This document shows, one piece after another, positions 18,394 through 27,888 of a stretch of DNA of 64,000 nt (positions are counted from its first letter, which is position 1; the number at the start of each line of letters is the position of its first letter). The position numbers and the translations under genes were made by a program. The DNA is taken from the NCBI GenBank assembly GCA_947500545.1, contig CANMSO010000001.1, forward strand, positions 1 through 64,000, written 5' to 3'. Origin of the DNA: an uncultured Aquimarina sp. GTDB lineage: Bacteria > Bacteroidota > Bacteroidia > Flavobacteriales > Flavobacteriaceae. The notes beneath the pieces were generated by a model that was given only the letters and a program-made list of their open reading frames with translations, made no database searches and had not been told where the DNA came from.

Positions 18394-20184
18394 ATGAAAA
18401 ATGAATTAAAAGAAGAATTAGAGAAGTTATATAATAAGTCGCTAGATTTGCAAAAAATACTCCGCAAGGTGAATTTAGCTAGCAAATCAGACAAAGAAAG
18501 ACAGTATATTCGTAAAGTAATTGAAGACCCTACGGTATTATATAAATCTTCCGAAAATAGTTATAATGATGATATTATCGCAAATTGCTATGATCAACTT
18601 ACTGATGGGTTTACTGCGATAGCAGAGCTAAAGGATCATTATAGAAAAGCACATCAATTAAACCAAAAAATACAAAAACTACAGGAAGAAAGGGAAATCA
18701 AAGTAAAAACCTTAAAAGGTAAAGAGGAGAGATTTAGAACGAAGATTAATGAACTTCGAAAGGATTTACAAAAACAATATTCTTATTACACGGAGTTACA
18801 AAGTAAAAGTAAGAGGGAAAATGGTTTGGATAGAAACGAGCGAGCGGATTTTAATCAGCTTAATCGGGTAGTACAGGATGATTCGTATTTAATCAATAAT
18901 ATGCCATCAGCTATTAATAGTAAGCATACTCTCAACCAATCTCTTTCTGAAGTAATTTCAGAATATTCTTTTGAAGAAATTAAAAGCAAGTATGCCGAAC
19001 TGACGCAGTTAAGACTAGATATTGGTAACATTGATAGAAAGCTAGACCCGGATCATGTTAAAAAAGTAAGAGCTATACAATATGGACGAAAACCTAGCTG
19101 GCGATCTAGATGGGCCGATTTTTTTAATAAGTTATTAGTGCGATCTTCTACTGAAAATACGTCGTCACAAACTAGTGTAAAAAAGAAAAAAGGCCGGCTA
19201 AGGGCTTTACCAGGGAGATTAAAGGCTTTACAAGAAAGAGCTAAAAATGTTCCAAAGTATGTTCGTTCTTCTTTTCGTTCTGAAGGTATTCCCGTTGAGA
19301 TAGTTCATACAGGTTCAAACCAGGAGCCAAAAGGTGCTGGTGAAGTTCCTAGTGAAACAAGTGCTAATGATAATCAATCACAAGAAGCTGCTCGTGCTAA
19401 CAAACCTGTAGGTGAGGCCGTTTTGCAAAAAATGGGCGGGACAAAAGAAGCTAATGGTAATATTAGTACACCAGCAGGACCACCAATACAGGTTACATCG
19501 ATACCAGAGGGTAATAAACCACCGAAAGAAGCTAAAGATTTTGGAGGTGTAGGCACTGAGAACAACAATTCACAGAATGTTTTGAATAATTTATTAGATA
19601 AGTTTGATTTTCCAGTGGAAGACGTCATTGATGCGGCCAAGTTAGCACGTTGTCTTGATGGTGCTAATAATAAGGAAAATAACACTTCACCATCACCACA
19701 GGTTATATCGACACTACAGGAGGATTTAGCAACAATACCGGTTGCATTGGAATTACAAGTTAAACCACCAGGGGAGGAGCCAAACGTTGCTTCACGACAA
19801 AAAGGTAAAGTAGCGAGTCCACCAAAAGTTATTTCGGGAAGAACAGAGAAAAGATTAGGCGGACAAAGAAAAAAATCATCGGGATCATCACCACAAGATA
19901 CTTCAACTACGGGTACTCCTGGTAGAGCTATAAATAAAGAACTTTATGATCAAAACCCTGGTAATAAAGACTTACAAGGAACTTATCAAAATATAATAGG
20001 CAGCTGTCAATTTTCAGAATGGAATAAGGGTGAGGCTCAGAAATATTTAAAGGAGCTGGGTGCTATGGGGAGTAGAGGTTTAGCATCAAAAGGTCGATCG
20101 ACCAAAGATGCGTCAGGTCAAAGACAAAACAGCCAAAGATCAGAAAGAACAAAATCACCTAGACCCAAACCAAGTTTTGGATAA
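18394..20184 (+). CDS. Coiled-coil island protein with long disordered C-terminal half
   Basis: 596 residues, no signal peptide. Residues ~1-220 are strongly coiled-coil (for example I-Q-K-L-Q-E-E-R-E-I-K). Residues ~230-300 are basic. The rest is low-complexity with Pro, Gly, Ser, Asn and Thr and repeated P-P-x-x-(V/A) stretches. It ends R-T-K-S-P-R-P-K-P-S-F-G. The coiled-coil half aligns by eye with the gene at 20486, sharing E-R-x-Y-x-x-K, L-L/V-L-Y, a C-x-x-x/C-C stretch and L-(K/R)-x-x-Y. It is followed by a CCCCGGC-type terminator. Function unknown. Confidence 0.75.
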   Translation: MKNELKEELEKLYNKSLDLQKILRKVNLASKSDKERQYIRKVIEDPTVLYKSSENSYNDDIIANCYDQLTDGFTAIAELKDHYRKAHQLNQKIQKLQEEREIKVKTLKGKEERFRTKINELRKDLQKQYSYYTELQSKSKRENGLDRNERADFNQLNRVVQDDSYLINNMPSAINSKHTLNQSLSEVISEYSFEEIKSKYAELTQLRLDIGNIDRKLDPDHVKKVRAIQYGRKPSWRSRWADFFNKLLVRSSTENTSSQTSVKKKKGRLRALPGRLKALQERAKNVPKYVRSSFRSEGIPVEIVHTGSNQEPKGAGEVPSETSANDNQSQEAARANKPVGEAVLQKMGGTKEANGNISTPAGPPIQVTSIPEGNKPPKEAKDFGGVGTENNNSQNVLNNLLDKFDFPVEDVIDAAKLARCLDGANNKENNTSPSPQVISTLQEDLATIPVALELQVKPPGEEPNVASRQKGKVASPPKVISGRTEKRLGGQRKKSSGSSPQDTSTTGTPGRAINKELYDQNPGNKDLQGTYQNIIGSCQFSEWNKGEAQKYLKELGAMGSRGLASKGRSTKDASGQRQNSQRSERTKSPRPKPSFG

Positions 20185-20485
20185 TAATAATACTTCATAT
20201 CATGTACTAGATATATATGGTTGATATATCTTTTAACAGTAATCATACTCCCCGGCAATTGCCGGGGAGTTTTTTTTGTAGGTTAGGGTATCGTCATTTC
20301 TTTGTCTATAGCCATAGACAAAGCGATGTGGTGTTGTTTAGCAAAGGAGTATGGTTGGTACGTATAGCCGTATGTAGCTAGTACAAGCATAACAAGTATT
20401 ACATAAAAGGTATAGGCTGTTACCTATCCTCATTACTACTCAAAACAACCTTGGTACCTTGCTATGATAATAAAAACTATATCAT
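20185..20485. other. Spacer with terminator
   Basis: 301 bp containing the terminator at 20247; no gene. The remainder carries no motif I can name. Confidence 0.5.
20247..20277 (+). terminator. Palindromic terminator, CCCCGGC type
   Basis: A 24-bp perfect palindrome (actccccggcaa / ttgccggggagt) followed by eight T, 63 bp after the stop of the 18394 gene. Confidence 0.92.
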
Positions 20486-21310
20486 ATGGGTAATATAAGT
20501 GACTTAGAAAAAAAATGTGAATCCTTTGTGGATATGATCGAGGAATTTAAAGGGAGCCTTGAAAAAGCTGGAAAGAATGATTTTAAAGATGCTACCTTAA
20601 CCCCGCAAGAAAGGTCGTATATGGCGAAGCTAAAAAAGGATCTTTCGTTATTATATGCAGCAGAAAAAAATGGCAAAAATGATATAAGCATAGTCAAATG
20701 TTGTTTTCTTGAATATTCACCAGAGGGATTTTTTTTCTTAGATAAACTAAGGAATTGCTATAAAGAAATAATACGATTGGAGCCGATAATTAGAGAAGAA
20801 TTAAAAGACGCAAAGCAGAAGGTATCAGAACAGCAACGGAAGATTGATGGTGAAGTACAGACCTTACAGGTGAATTTAATCCTTTTGCGAAAAAAGTCTG
20901 TTCAGGGCAAAACGCTGGATCATAGTAAATTAGCAAAAGAAATAAAATCACTTAATGAAAGTATTTTACACTCAAAAAGAGAACTTCAGACCTATCGGTT
21001 AAAGGTAGGTCTGTTACAAGAAACCTTGGCTAAAGCAACTGCTATAATAGCTATGACTCATAAAAAAACAACACGGCAAAAAGCTGGTGTAAGGTCTAGG
21101 GTAGCTGGTTTTTTTAAGATAAAGAAAAGTAATACTCATAAAAGTACATATCAATCGGGTAGTGCAAACAATTTAGCGCAGCGGGATATGCCACAAAACA
21201 GATTGGCTGGTTTATCACTAGAACCTGTGCGAATGGTAAGACCACAAGATAAAGGGAGTCGGCAAAATGGGCGTTGTTCTGGTCGATGGGCTGTTGTAAG
21301 ACCACAGTGA
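20486..21310 (+). CDS. Coiled-coil island protein, shorter paralogue of 18394
   Basis: 274 residues, no signal peptide. The N-terminal ~150 residues resemble those of the 18394 protein: E-R-S-Y-M-A-K, L-S-L-L-Y-A-A and L-R-N-C-Y-K-E-I-I-R-L against E-R-Q-Y-I-R-K, T-V-L-Y and L-K-D-H-Y-R-K. A coiled coil of K-Q-K-V-S-E-Q-Q-R-K type follows. The end is basic and Gly/Ser-containing (G-S-R-Q-N-G-R-C-S-G-R-W) and stops V-V-R-P-Q. It lacks the long disordered extension of its relative. A terminator follows 62 bp after the stop. Function unknown. Confidence 0.73.
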   Translation: MGNISDLEKKCESFVDMIEEFKGSLEKAGKNDFKDATLTPQERSYMAKLKKDLSLLYAAEKNGKNDISIVKCCFLEYSPEGFFFLDKLRNCYKEIIRLEPIIREELKDAKQKVSEQQRKIDGEVQTLQVNLILLRKKSVQGKTLDHSKLAKEIKSLNESILHSKRELQTYRLKVGLLQETLAKATAIIAMTHKKTTRQKAGVRSRVAGFFKIKKSNTHKSTYQSGSANNLAQRDMPQNRLAGLSLEPVRMVRPQDKGSRQNGRCSGRWAVVRPQ

Positions 21311-21845
21311 TAAAAGAATAAACCTTGCTATAAGGTTTTGGATTCGTGTCATGTTTTAATTTTAATGAAGGTACTCCCCGGCATTTGCCGGGGAGTATTT
21401 TTTTTGAGTATAATAGTGAAAATAATGTATTTCCTTGAGATGGTAAGTGTAGGGTGACAAACCAGGACCGGTCTATTTCACAAAAAGCACTATCCTGAAT
21501 CCGTACTGTAGGGTGTAAGTATCCTCCACTAAAAAATGCTGAAAAATATCTGCGTGCCTATGTATATGATGTGTACCACAATAGCGATAAAAGCGATGCC
21601 ATAAGTATAGCTATAACGATCGTATATTACACAAAATAAGGTTTTTATAACTAGAGGGTTGGCGTAATCTCTTGGTTGGCTTACCTTATGGTCATAAAAA
21701 GGTAAGATGAAACGAACATTAAGAAATTTAAAAATTACTTCACAAAAGGAAATGTTTCAATTTCTAAATGAGAGAACGAAGTGGTTACATGCATTTTCAA
21801 TTTTGTAATTAATTTATTGTCAAACAACTACTAAGATTTAAACGT
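21311..21845. other. Spacer with terminator
   Basis: 535 bp. After the terminator at 21372 I see no credible gene. The last ~100 bp is very AT-rich and may hold a promoter for the small ORF at 21846. Confidence 0.5.
21372..21405 (+). terminator. Palindromic terminator, CCCCGGC type
   Basis: tactccccggc / gccggggagta stem with an attt loop and a T-run, downstream of the 20486 gene. Confidence 0.92.
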
Positions 21846-22061
21846 ATGAAAAAAGAAAGGCACATAAAACAACCCAATCAGGACAGAGATGCACAAAAAA
21901 ATATAGTATTTCATGCTATAGAAACTACCAAAGCTCATCAAAAGACACCTCTGGTTGTAGAGCATGAAATGAAACACAATCATGACAAATGCGTTCGTAA
22001 AGAAAAGCCTTTTCAGTTTGATATCGAGTTTGTTCCAAAAAATGACAGTACCTGTATTTAG
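21846..22061 (+). CDS. Small hydrophilic protein, unknown
   Basis: 71 residues beginning M-K-K-E-R-H-I-K-Q-P, His- and Lys-rich, no signal peptide or membrane segment. It lies 120 bp before the leucine-rich-repeat gene in the same direction and could share its transcript. An opposite-strand ORF covers the same region, but its composition is that of a shadow frame. Reality uncertain. Confidence 0.4.
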   Translation: MKKERHIKQPNQDRDAQKNIVFHAIETTKAHQKTPLVVEHEMKHNHDKCVRKEKPFQFDIEFVPKNDSTCI

Positions 22062-22181
22062 TCTTTGTAAAGTATTATAGCTGCGGGTAATTACCAATGG
22101 ATTGTAGAGGGTGCAGCTTATCTTTGGCAATACATGAATTTAGTACCTACACATAAAGGTGCATAAAAAATAATAGCACGT

Positions 22182-22559
22182 ATGAGAAACCTGTTAGAAG
22201 CCCAAAAAAGAATAGAAAAAGTAGCGAATAGGCGAGGTGAATATCTAAGCTTAGCACAGTTAGATCTTACCACAGATGAGTTAGAACAACTCATACCTTT
22301 TATGTTAAAAAAACTACCTTATCTTATGGTGTTATCGTTGGCGCATAATCGATTAAAAACTATACCCAAGACAATCTTTCTTTTTAAAAGCCTTGAGGAG
22401 CTGGATGTGTCATTTAATCCTTCACTACAAAACATCACTAAGCTCCTTACAAAATTGCCGGGGTTTAGTAATTTAATTATTTCTACAGGACAACTTACCA
22501 CGCTGGCTCCCGGTATTGATGCATTTCATGATTTCCTGGCATTTCGATCTAGTTCATAA
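22182..22559 (+). CDS. Leucine-rich-repeat protein
   Basis: 125 residues without a signal peptide. After a helical cap (residues ~1-35) there are about three LRR units: L-P-Y-L-M-V-L-S-L-A-H-N-R-L-K-T-I-P (~46-63), F-K-S-L-E-E-L-D-V-S-F-N-P-S-L-Q-N-I (~69-86) and a weaker L-P-G-F-S-N-L-I-I-S-T-G-Q-L (~91-104). The L-x-x-L-x-L-x-x-N-x-(L/I) pattern is the classic protein-binding LRR. Cytoplasmic LRR proteins are common among bacterial effectors, and the location in the island fits, but it lacks the Arg-rich tail. A chromosomal binding protein is equally possible. Confidence 0.75.
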   Translation: MRNLLEAQKRIEKVANRRGEYLSLAQLDLTTDELEQLIPFMLKKLPYLMVLSLAHNRLKTIPKTIFLFKSLEELDVSFNPSLQNITKLLTKLPGFSNLIISTGQLTTLAPGIDAFHDFLAFRSSS

Positions 22560-22747
22560 TATTACTGCGCGTTAAGCAGTAATCTCCCGTTTATTCCTTA
22601 TATGAATCACTTATTACATTATAATATGCTTTAAGGAGGGGGTGTTTTATATTTAAACATAACAAAATATCATATGGGTACTAGGGCCACATAATTTTTT
22701 TAAAATGTGGAGGTACATAATAAAGAATATAATAATACAATACAGAT

Positions 22748-23797
22748 ATGGGATTATTGGGATTAATTTTACATGACAGAGAAAAACCTATGGACCATGG
22801 TAAACTTGCCGCAGAGAGGAGAAGAAGTATACAGTTGCCTAATGGTAGCAATGTCGGGTTTGCTGATTATACCACAGATTTTGAAAGTGAAATTGAGAAA
22901 AAAGTGGAGGATGATAGAAAGATGGGAGTATCTTATGCAAAGTTGAAAGACGGTAATTACGCTATCCTAATTGACAGTAGGTCAAAATATTTTCAAGAAA
23001 TACAAGGTGTTTTAAATAGTAAAGAAGGAGAAAATCCGGCATTGTCAGAAGAGTTAACAAATTTGTTATCAATTACACGGCAACAGATCGAGGGTAAAAT
23101 AAACGCGAGTCAGGAGATGGTAGCATCACAAAGGCCAGCGCAACTTCCTGTAGAGCCATCTGCGGCACAACCAGCACCTGAGCAACAAACAACAGATGCC
23201 CCTCAGGAAGTGCCATCTCAAGTCCTCGAGATACAATCTGCTGGCCAGGAAGTAAGTGAACCTAAGAGGGAGGTGTTGTCTGTAGCGGACAAATCTGAAG
23301 GAGTTGAATTAACTGAAGCGATGGTGCATCCTGTAAGTCCGGAAAAGGGATCAAGTGTGAAAACTGATATCGAAGTTGAGGAGCAAGGAACTGAATTATT
23401 TACTGGTTTAATTGGATTTAAGTCGGTAAAGACAAGAGATCACGATATTTTTGAGGAAAAACGGTTAGACGGTAACAACGAAGGGATAAAGGATGACGCA
23501 GGTAAACCTATTATAGAGAGAGTGACATATGAGTTTCATGATGTCGAAGAATTACCACCGGCGCCACAGGATGTAGATGATAAAAAATCAGAGCATACTT
23601 TTGTGCCCGTCGAGGAGTTGGAAGCAAGGTTAATGACGGTAGAAAATGAATTATCGAAAGGGAGCACGGACCTTAGTGCATTGGCAGAGGTGTCGGTTCC
23701 AAATAGAAGCCAAAATAAGGCAGCCGTAGAAAAGGCAAGAGAGAAAAAGAATATAGAGAGGAATCCTAGATTATGGAATAGACTACAGAAGTTATGA
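22748..23797 (+). CDS. Island protein with acidic, Pro/Gln-rich centre
   Basis: 349 residues, no signal peptide. It starts M-G-L-L-G-L-I-L-H-D-R-E-K-P. A small folded-looking part (~25-120) contains M-G-V-S-Y-A-K-L-K-D-G-N-Y-A-I-L-I-D, which looks like beta strands. The centre (~120-200) is disordered and P/Q/E/V-rich. A further folded segment (~210-270) includes L-I-G-F-K-S-V-K-T-R-D-H-D. The tail is moderately basic (K-K-N-I-E-R-N-P-R-L-W-N-R-L). Less helical and more acidic than the other island proteins. Function unknown. Confidence 0.7.
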   Translation: MGLLGLILHDREKPMDHGKLAAERRRSIQLPNGSNVGFADYTTDFESEIEKKVEDDRKMGVSYAKLKDGNYAILIDSRSKYFQEIQGVLNSKEGENPALSEELTNLLSITRQQIEGKINASQEMVASQRPAQLPVEPSAAQPAPEQQTTDAPQEVPSQVLEIQSAGQEVSEPKREVLSVADKSEGVELTEAMVHPVSPEKGSSVKTDIEVEEQGTELFTGLIGFKSVKTRDHDIFEEKRLDGNNEGIKDDAGKPIIERVTYEFHDVEELPPAPQDVDDKKSEHTFVPVEELEARLMTVENELSKGSTDLSALAEVSVPNRSQNKAAVEKAREKKNIERNPRLWNRLQKL

Positions 23798-24240
23798 AAG
23801 ATTTAGAAAAATAAGATTAATAGAAAAGAGATAGTGAACTATTACAAGATATTTCTAGTATGTTTTATATAAGGTAATTCGCATATTTTATAGTCTAGTA
23901 TTTTTTTTATGTCTATATATATTAGAGCCCATCATTAGATGGGCTTTTTTTTATGACATCCTGTATATAGGTTTTTTGTGTTGCAAAGTATTACATCTAG
24001 TATTACCTGATTACACCACTTATTACTTTTAAGTATTCATTTGTATAAAGAAGCTGTAGCTTTAAGTAAATTAGGATGGTATATCGGGTAGATTGGCTTC
24101 AGTTTTTGTTCTTTTCGCTAAGCTGCACTACTGTTTTTATCTGCTATATCCTGTGCACTAAGTCTGGGTATGATAGGGCATCGTGTTAAGGGTTGAAAAA
24201 CAGTATATAAAAGATAGCCTGTCCTGTAAAGAAGTAAAGA
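23798..24240. other. Spacer with terminator
   Basis: 443 bp with the terminator at 23926. The rest is AT-rich with no supported gene. A frame running from 24183 overlaps the SemiSWEET gene out of frame and is a shadow. Confidence 0.5.
23926..23952 (+). terminator. Rho-independent terminator
   Basis: agcccatc / gatgggct stem with a short loop and eight T, 129 bp after the 22748 stop. Confidence 0.88.
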
Positions 24241-24513
24241 ATGACCTATTTAGAATGTATAGGCCCGCTGGCGGCACTTTTAACAACCTGTTCTTTTATG
24301 CCCCAGGTATACAGAACCTGGAAAACAAGATCTACAGAAAGCCTATCCTGGACCATGCTTTGTATTGCAGTGGCAGCTGCTTTTTTATGGCTGTCCTATG
24401 GTGTTTATGTTCAGGATCTTATTATTATCATTTCTAATAGTATTATGGGAGTGCTGCAAATGATACTACTGTATTTTAAATTTAAATTTAGCGCACCAAC
24501 GCTTAAGGTGTAA
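24241..24513 (+). CDS. SemiSWEET-like (PQ-loop) small transporter
   Basis: 90 residues with three hydrophobic helices. M-P-Q-V-Y-R-T-W-K-T-R-S-T-E-S-L-S near residue 20 is the PQ-loop signature of SemiSWEETs, bacterial half-size sugar transporters that work as dimers in the inner membrane. The length is right for the family. It stands alone with long non-coding flanks, between island genes and a LytTR regulator, and shows no link to secretion. Substrate unknown. Confidence 0.88.
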   Translation: MTYLECIGPLAALLTTCSFMPQVYRTWKTRSTESLSWTMLCIAVAAAFLWLSYGVYVQDLIIIISNSIMGVLQMILLYFKFKFSAPTLKV

Positions 24514-25489
24514 GTAACCTAGTGTATAAAAAACCGATATGGTATAGGTTAATGATGGTTTATACAGAGCTGTGAGCACTAGTTTATCGATAAAGGGGAT
24601 CTAATCTTCCAAGGTTTTTTAAGTAATATGGTCTAACTCACAGTGGGTATACATCCCGGATGCAAAAGAGATATTGATATAACCTAGATGATGTTAATAG
24701 GTCACCAATACTTATGTGTATAGATGGTTTATCACCGTTTTTGTATCGACAATAACCCGGATGATATCGGTTATACCTTTTTACTTTCCATTTATTACTT
24801 ATCTGTACTATAGTGCTATTGCATCCCGTATTTTTAGGTGGTCATTAGGGGCAGTTATCTATATGAAGTGGTAAAGATTTGTTTTTTAAATCAAGCCATA
24901 AGGGTAAGAAGGCCAGTAGTAGCAATATGTATATAAAACGGAGCATAATTATATCTAGAATATTCACCATAGAATGCGTACTAACCTGATATGTAAGGGA
25001 TGCAAATTAGAAAATAAATAATATCATAAAATTAAACAACACGAAATATGAATAGTAATAACAACATTGTACAACCAAAGGATTATTTGGCTTGCACTAT
25101 GAACGGTGTAGGTAATACGATTTCTTTTGCCAATACGTATAAGTGGATATGGTCACGCACCATCATATACTGAAGTTTGTACTTTTTATGGAGTAGATCT
25201 GTAAAAGGTAAGATTTAAAAACATCTTTTTTATGTCACTAAAGAGCGATAAAGATCAACAATAAGCATTTGTTACTTATAAAATAAGTGGTAGATGCTCT
25301 TTTTTTGGATTGGAGAATAGGAATCGTATTTAGAAACTATTTAAAAAAGCATGTCAACATTCATGAACGGGTCTTTTGTAAAAGAAAAATCCTAAAGCAT
25401 AACAAATTAACACCTATTATGTCATATTTATAGCGATAGTTATCTTGGTAATAGCTTGCTATAAATGCCTACATATTAAAAAATGAAGT
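24514..25489. other. Long spacer before the LytTR regulator
   Basis: 976 bp. It holds one weak small ORF (25048-25173) and an imperfect hairpin around 25240-25300 (aaagagc ... gctctttt) that may terminate it. No other gene is convincing. Confidence 0.5.
25048..25173 (+). CDS. Possible 41-residue peptide
   Basis: ATG after an A-rich stretch, reading M-N-S-N-N-N-I-V-Q-P-K-D-Y-L and ending W-S-R-T-I-I-Y. Neutral, no signal peptide. A terminator-like hairpin follows. The only support is position and codon pattern. Confidence 0.25.
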   Translation: MNSNNNIVQPKDYLACTMNGVGNTISFANTYKWIWSRTIIY

Positions 25490-26245
25490 ATGGATAATAT
25501 ACAGGCGATTATCATCGAAGAAGATCAGAAAGAGGCACAAAGCATATCTGAAGTAATACAACAACATTGTCCCTATGTATCTATAAATGGAGTAGGGAAC
25601 GATTTAACTAATGCTAAAAAATTAATTAAAGAATCACCTTATGACCTGGTAATTATCGGGTTTAGGACAGGGATGGATTATGGTTTTCAGCTGTTAAAAA
25701 ATTCATCTTTTTTGATAGATGAAAAAGAACTTATTATCATTAATACAAAGAATGAGGATACCGTACATACTTTTGTTAACGAGGCGATAGATCATATTGT
25801 CAAACCTGTTAATTCTACAAGTGTGGTGAAGGCAGTAGAAAAGGTAAAAAAGCATTTCTATTTAGATAATAGCTTAGATGGGGTCCCACAGGATCAGTTA
25901 ACACGACAAAAATCCTTAAATATGATTGCTATCCCCTCTATTGATGAGGTGCGGATTCTTAAAACCAAGGAAGTTATTTACCTAAAGTCTGAAGGAAAAT
26001 ATACCTGTTTTTCATTGAGCACCAATAACACCAGTACGATTATGTCTAGCAGAAATTTAGGCGAATATGATAAACTGCTGGTGCATAGTAACTTTTTAAG
26101 AATTCATAATTCTTACTTGGTGAATATGGATCATGTGATACACGTACAAAAAAAGGGAGGGCTCTATCTCAAAATGTCTAACATGGAGTATATACCGGTA
26201 TCTAAACGCAAAAAAGAAATACTGTATAAGTATCTGGGGATATAA
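25490..26245 (+). CDS. LytTR response regulator with degenerate receiver
   Basis: 251 residues: receiver-like domain ~1-120 and LytTR DNA-binding domain ~150-251 (V-I-Y-L-K-S-E-G-K-Y-T and F-L-R-I-H-N-S-Y-L-V-N-M are typical). In the receiver the acidic pocket (E10, E11), T86 and K105 are kept, but the phospho-acceptor position is glycine (Y-D-L-V-I-I-G57-F where Asp is expected), so ordinary phosphorylation is unlikely. No kinase gene is adjacent. The closest relative in the window is the regulator at 49662 upstream of the T4SS genes; their LytTR halves are clearly similar. It probably regulates nearby island genes (inference). Confidence 0.9.
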   Translation: MDNIQAIIIEEDQKEAQSISEVIQQHCPYVSINGVGNDLTNAKKLIKESPYDLVIIGFRTGMDYGFQLLKNSSFLIDEKELIIINTKNEDTVHTFVNEAIDHIVKPVNSTSVVKAVEKVKKHFYLDNSLDGVPQDQLTRQKSLNMIAIPSIDEVRILKTKEVIYLKSEGKYTCFSLSTNNTSTIMSSRNLGEYDKLLVHSNFLRIHNSYLVNMDHVIHVQKKGGLYLKMSNMEYIPVSKRKKEILYKYLGI

Positions 26246-26297
26246 AGGATCAAATCTGAAATAAGACTCAATAGGGTTATATAAAAATATAAATAAT

Positions 26298-27473
26298 ATG
26301 GATGCTGATGATAATTTTTTACATCAACAGTCAGTATTAGAAGGGTTATCATCTACTCGTCTAGATGAAACCCATACAAATAGTAGGATAAATACCACAA
26401 GGTTAGATGCCTGTATGGAAACGATTCTTAAAGATGTGTATCCAAATGAATATAAGATAGAGGAGATATTAGAAATAGCAATTAAAAGCATTTGTAATAA
26501 ATACCAACCAATTGATTTTTTGGAGACTAATCCTCACTTAATTTTAAAATCTTATTTAAGTGACGAGTCTTCTTTGGAAAAAAAACTGAATACGGATGAT
26601 TTTGAATTATTTGATAATAGACATACGGCCGAATTTATACAGACTGTTCAAGATGAAAAAGAATATATTGAATTAAATAATAGGGACGATATAATTAAAC
26701 AAAAGAAAGGCATAGCACTAGAGGCTTATAAGGAAAAATATAAAAATTTTTATGAAGAAGAAGTAAGATGTAAAAAAGAAGAACAAAATTTTCATCGAGA
26801 AAAAAGAGTACAAGAATTTACTAAAAATGCTTTGCTTTATATTTATGGAAAAATAAAAAAAAAGCAGAAAGTGGGTATATTGATGCTTATAAATCGAGAA
26901 CGAAATAAGCTTAATAAACAGAAAGAAGTTCTGCTTTATGAAAAGAAGTTAGCTTCAGGTTTTAAATTTTCAATTTTAAAAAAAATACGTAAAGTTCTTT
27001 TAAATAAAAGATTAAGACAAGTAGAAGCTAAATTACAAAGAGAAGAATGTTTATATAATTTTATCTACCAGTGTGAGCTAAGTAGGATTGAATTAGACTT
27101 AAAGTTGATAGATAACATTTGCTTCATGAAAACAAAAGAAGAGGAACTTAAAATTGCAATTGATAAAAGTACAAACAGTGCTTTTATCCACACAATGATT
27201 AATGAGGATAACAAGAAGGAGGAATATTTGGAAAGTTTAGAGGAGGAAATAAAATACAAGAAAGGAGAGCTTATTGAATATGTAAAAGAGGTCTCAGAAT
27301 TCGTAGATAAAGAAATCAAAGAACTCAAAGAAGAAATAGAAAGTAAAATTAGAAATGCGATAAATGCCAAAAAGAGAGAATTACTTTATAAAAAAAAGAG
27401 ACAAAGGGCTAAGCTCTTTAAACCTCTATTAGCAGGAATACCCAGAAAACAACCACATAACGTTTTTAGATAA
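26298..27473 (+). CDS. Lys/Glu-rich coiled-coil island protein
   Basis: 391 residues, starting 52 bp after the LytTR regulator and probably co-transcribed with it. No signal peptide. Residues ~100-380 are nearly continuous helix of K/E/I/L composition, with coiled-coil stretches such as E-Y-L-E-S-L-E-E-E-I-K-Y-K-K. A compact basic patch lies near residue 230 (K-I-R-K-V-L-L-N-K-R-L-R-Q). It ends P-R-K-Q-P-H-N-V-F-R, shorter and less Arg-rich than other tails. Function unknown. Confidence 0.72.
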   Translation: MDADDNFLHQQSVLEGLSSTRLDETHTNSRINTTRLDACMETILKDVYPNEYKIEEILEIAIKSICNKYQPIDFLETNPHLILKSYLSDESSLEKKLNTDDFELFDNRHTAEFIQTVQDEKEYIELNNRDDIIKQKKGIALEAYKEKYKNFYEEEVRCKKEEQNFHREKRVQEFTKNALLYIYGKIKKKQKVGILMLINRERNKLNKQKEVLLYEKKLASGFKFSILKKIRKVLLNKRLRQVEAKLQREECLYNFIYQCELSRIELDLKLIDNICFMKTKEEELKIAIDKSTNSAFIHTMINEDNKKEEYLESLEEEIKYKKGELIEYVKEVSEFVDKEIKELKEEIESKIRNAINAKKRELLYKKKRQRAKLFKPLLAGIPRKQPHNVFR

Positions 27474-27888
27474 TTATAAATGAATTTGAATTTTAAATAA
27501 CGAGCTATAGTTGCTTAATTAAGTGTTGATTGGTGAGTTGCCATATAAAACATACTTACCTATTCCCTCTGTCTTGATAGGCAGAGGGATTTTTATATAC
27601 AATGAAGAGTGTAGACGACAATAACAAAACCTATTAATAGAAATTGGTGTTGACGATCGGTTATAGGATCAAAGCCTTTCTTATACCAATATATATTGTT
27701 TTAAGCCAGTAGTACCTGAGAAACAGATCGGTCTATTTTTCAATTAATAGCCCACTTATTGATGATGAGATCCCTTTTATTAATTGGCTTGATCAGAGTA
27801 TGTTAAACACATACTATATTTATCGAAAGTAAAAAGTATACGCTAGTGTATAGCGTAAGTTAATAGGGTAACTAAAAAAATTATAGCG
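27474..27888. other. Spacer with terminator and duplicated leader
   Basis: 415 bp. It has a terminator at 27564-27594 and, from about 27605, a leader sequence that is repeated before 29520 and 31293. No gene. Confidence 0.6.
27564..27594 (+). terminator. Terminator, CCCTCTG type
   Basis: ccctctg ... cagaggg stem with a tcttgatagg loop and a T-rich tail. Near-copies at 29253 and 31025 come from tandem duplication. Confidence 0.85.

Noticed and set aside
21831..22130. 99-residue minus-strand ORF
   Set aside because: Antisense to the small gene at 21846; Phe/Leu/Cys-rich composition typical of the reverse of lysine-rich coding or AT-rich DNA.
24183..24437. 84-residue plus-strand ORF with GTG start
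   Set aside because: Overlaps the clear SemiSWEET gene in another frame.
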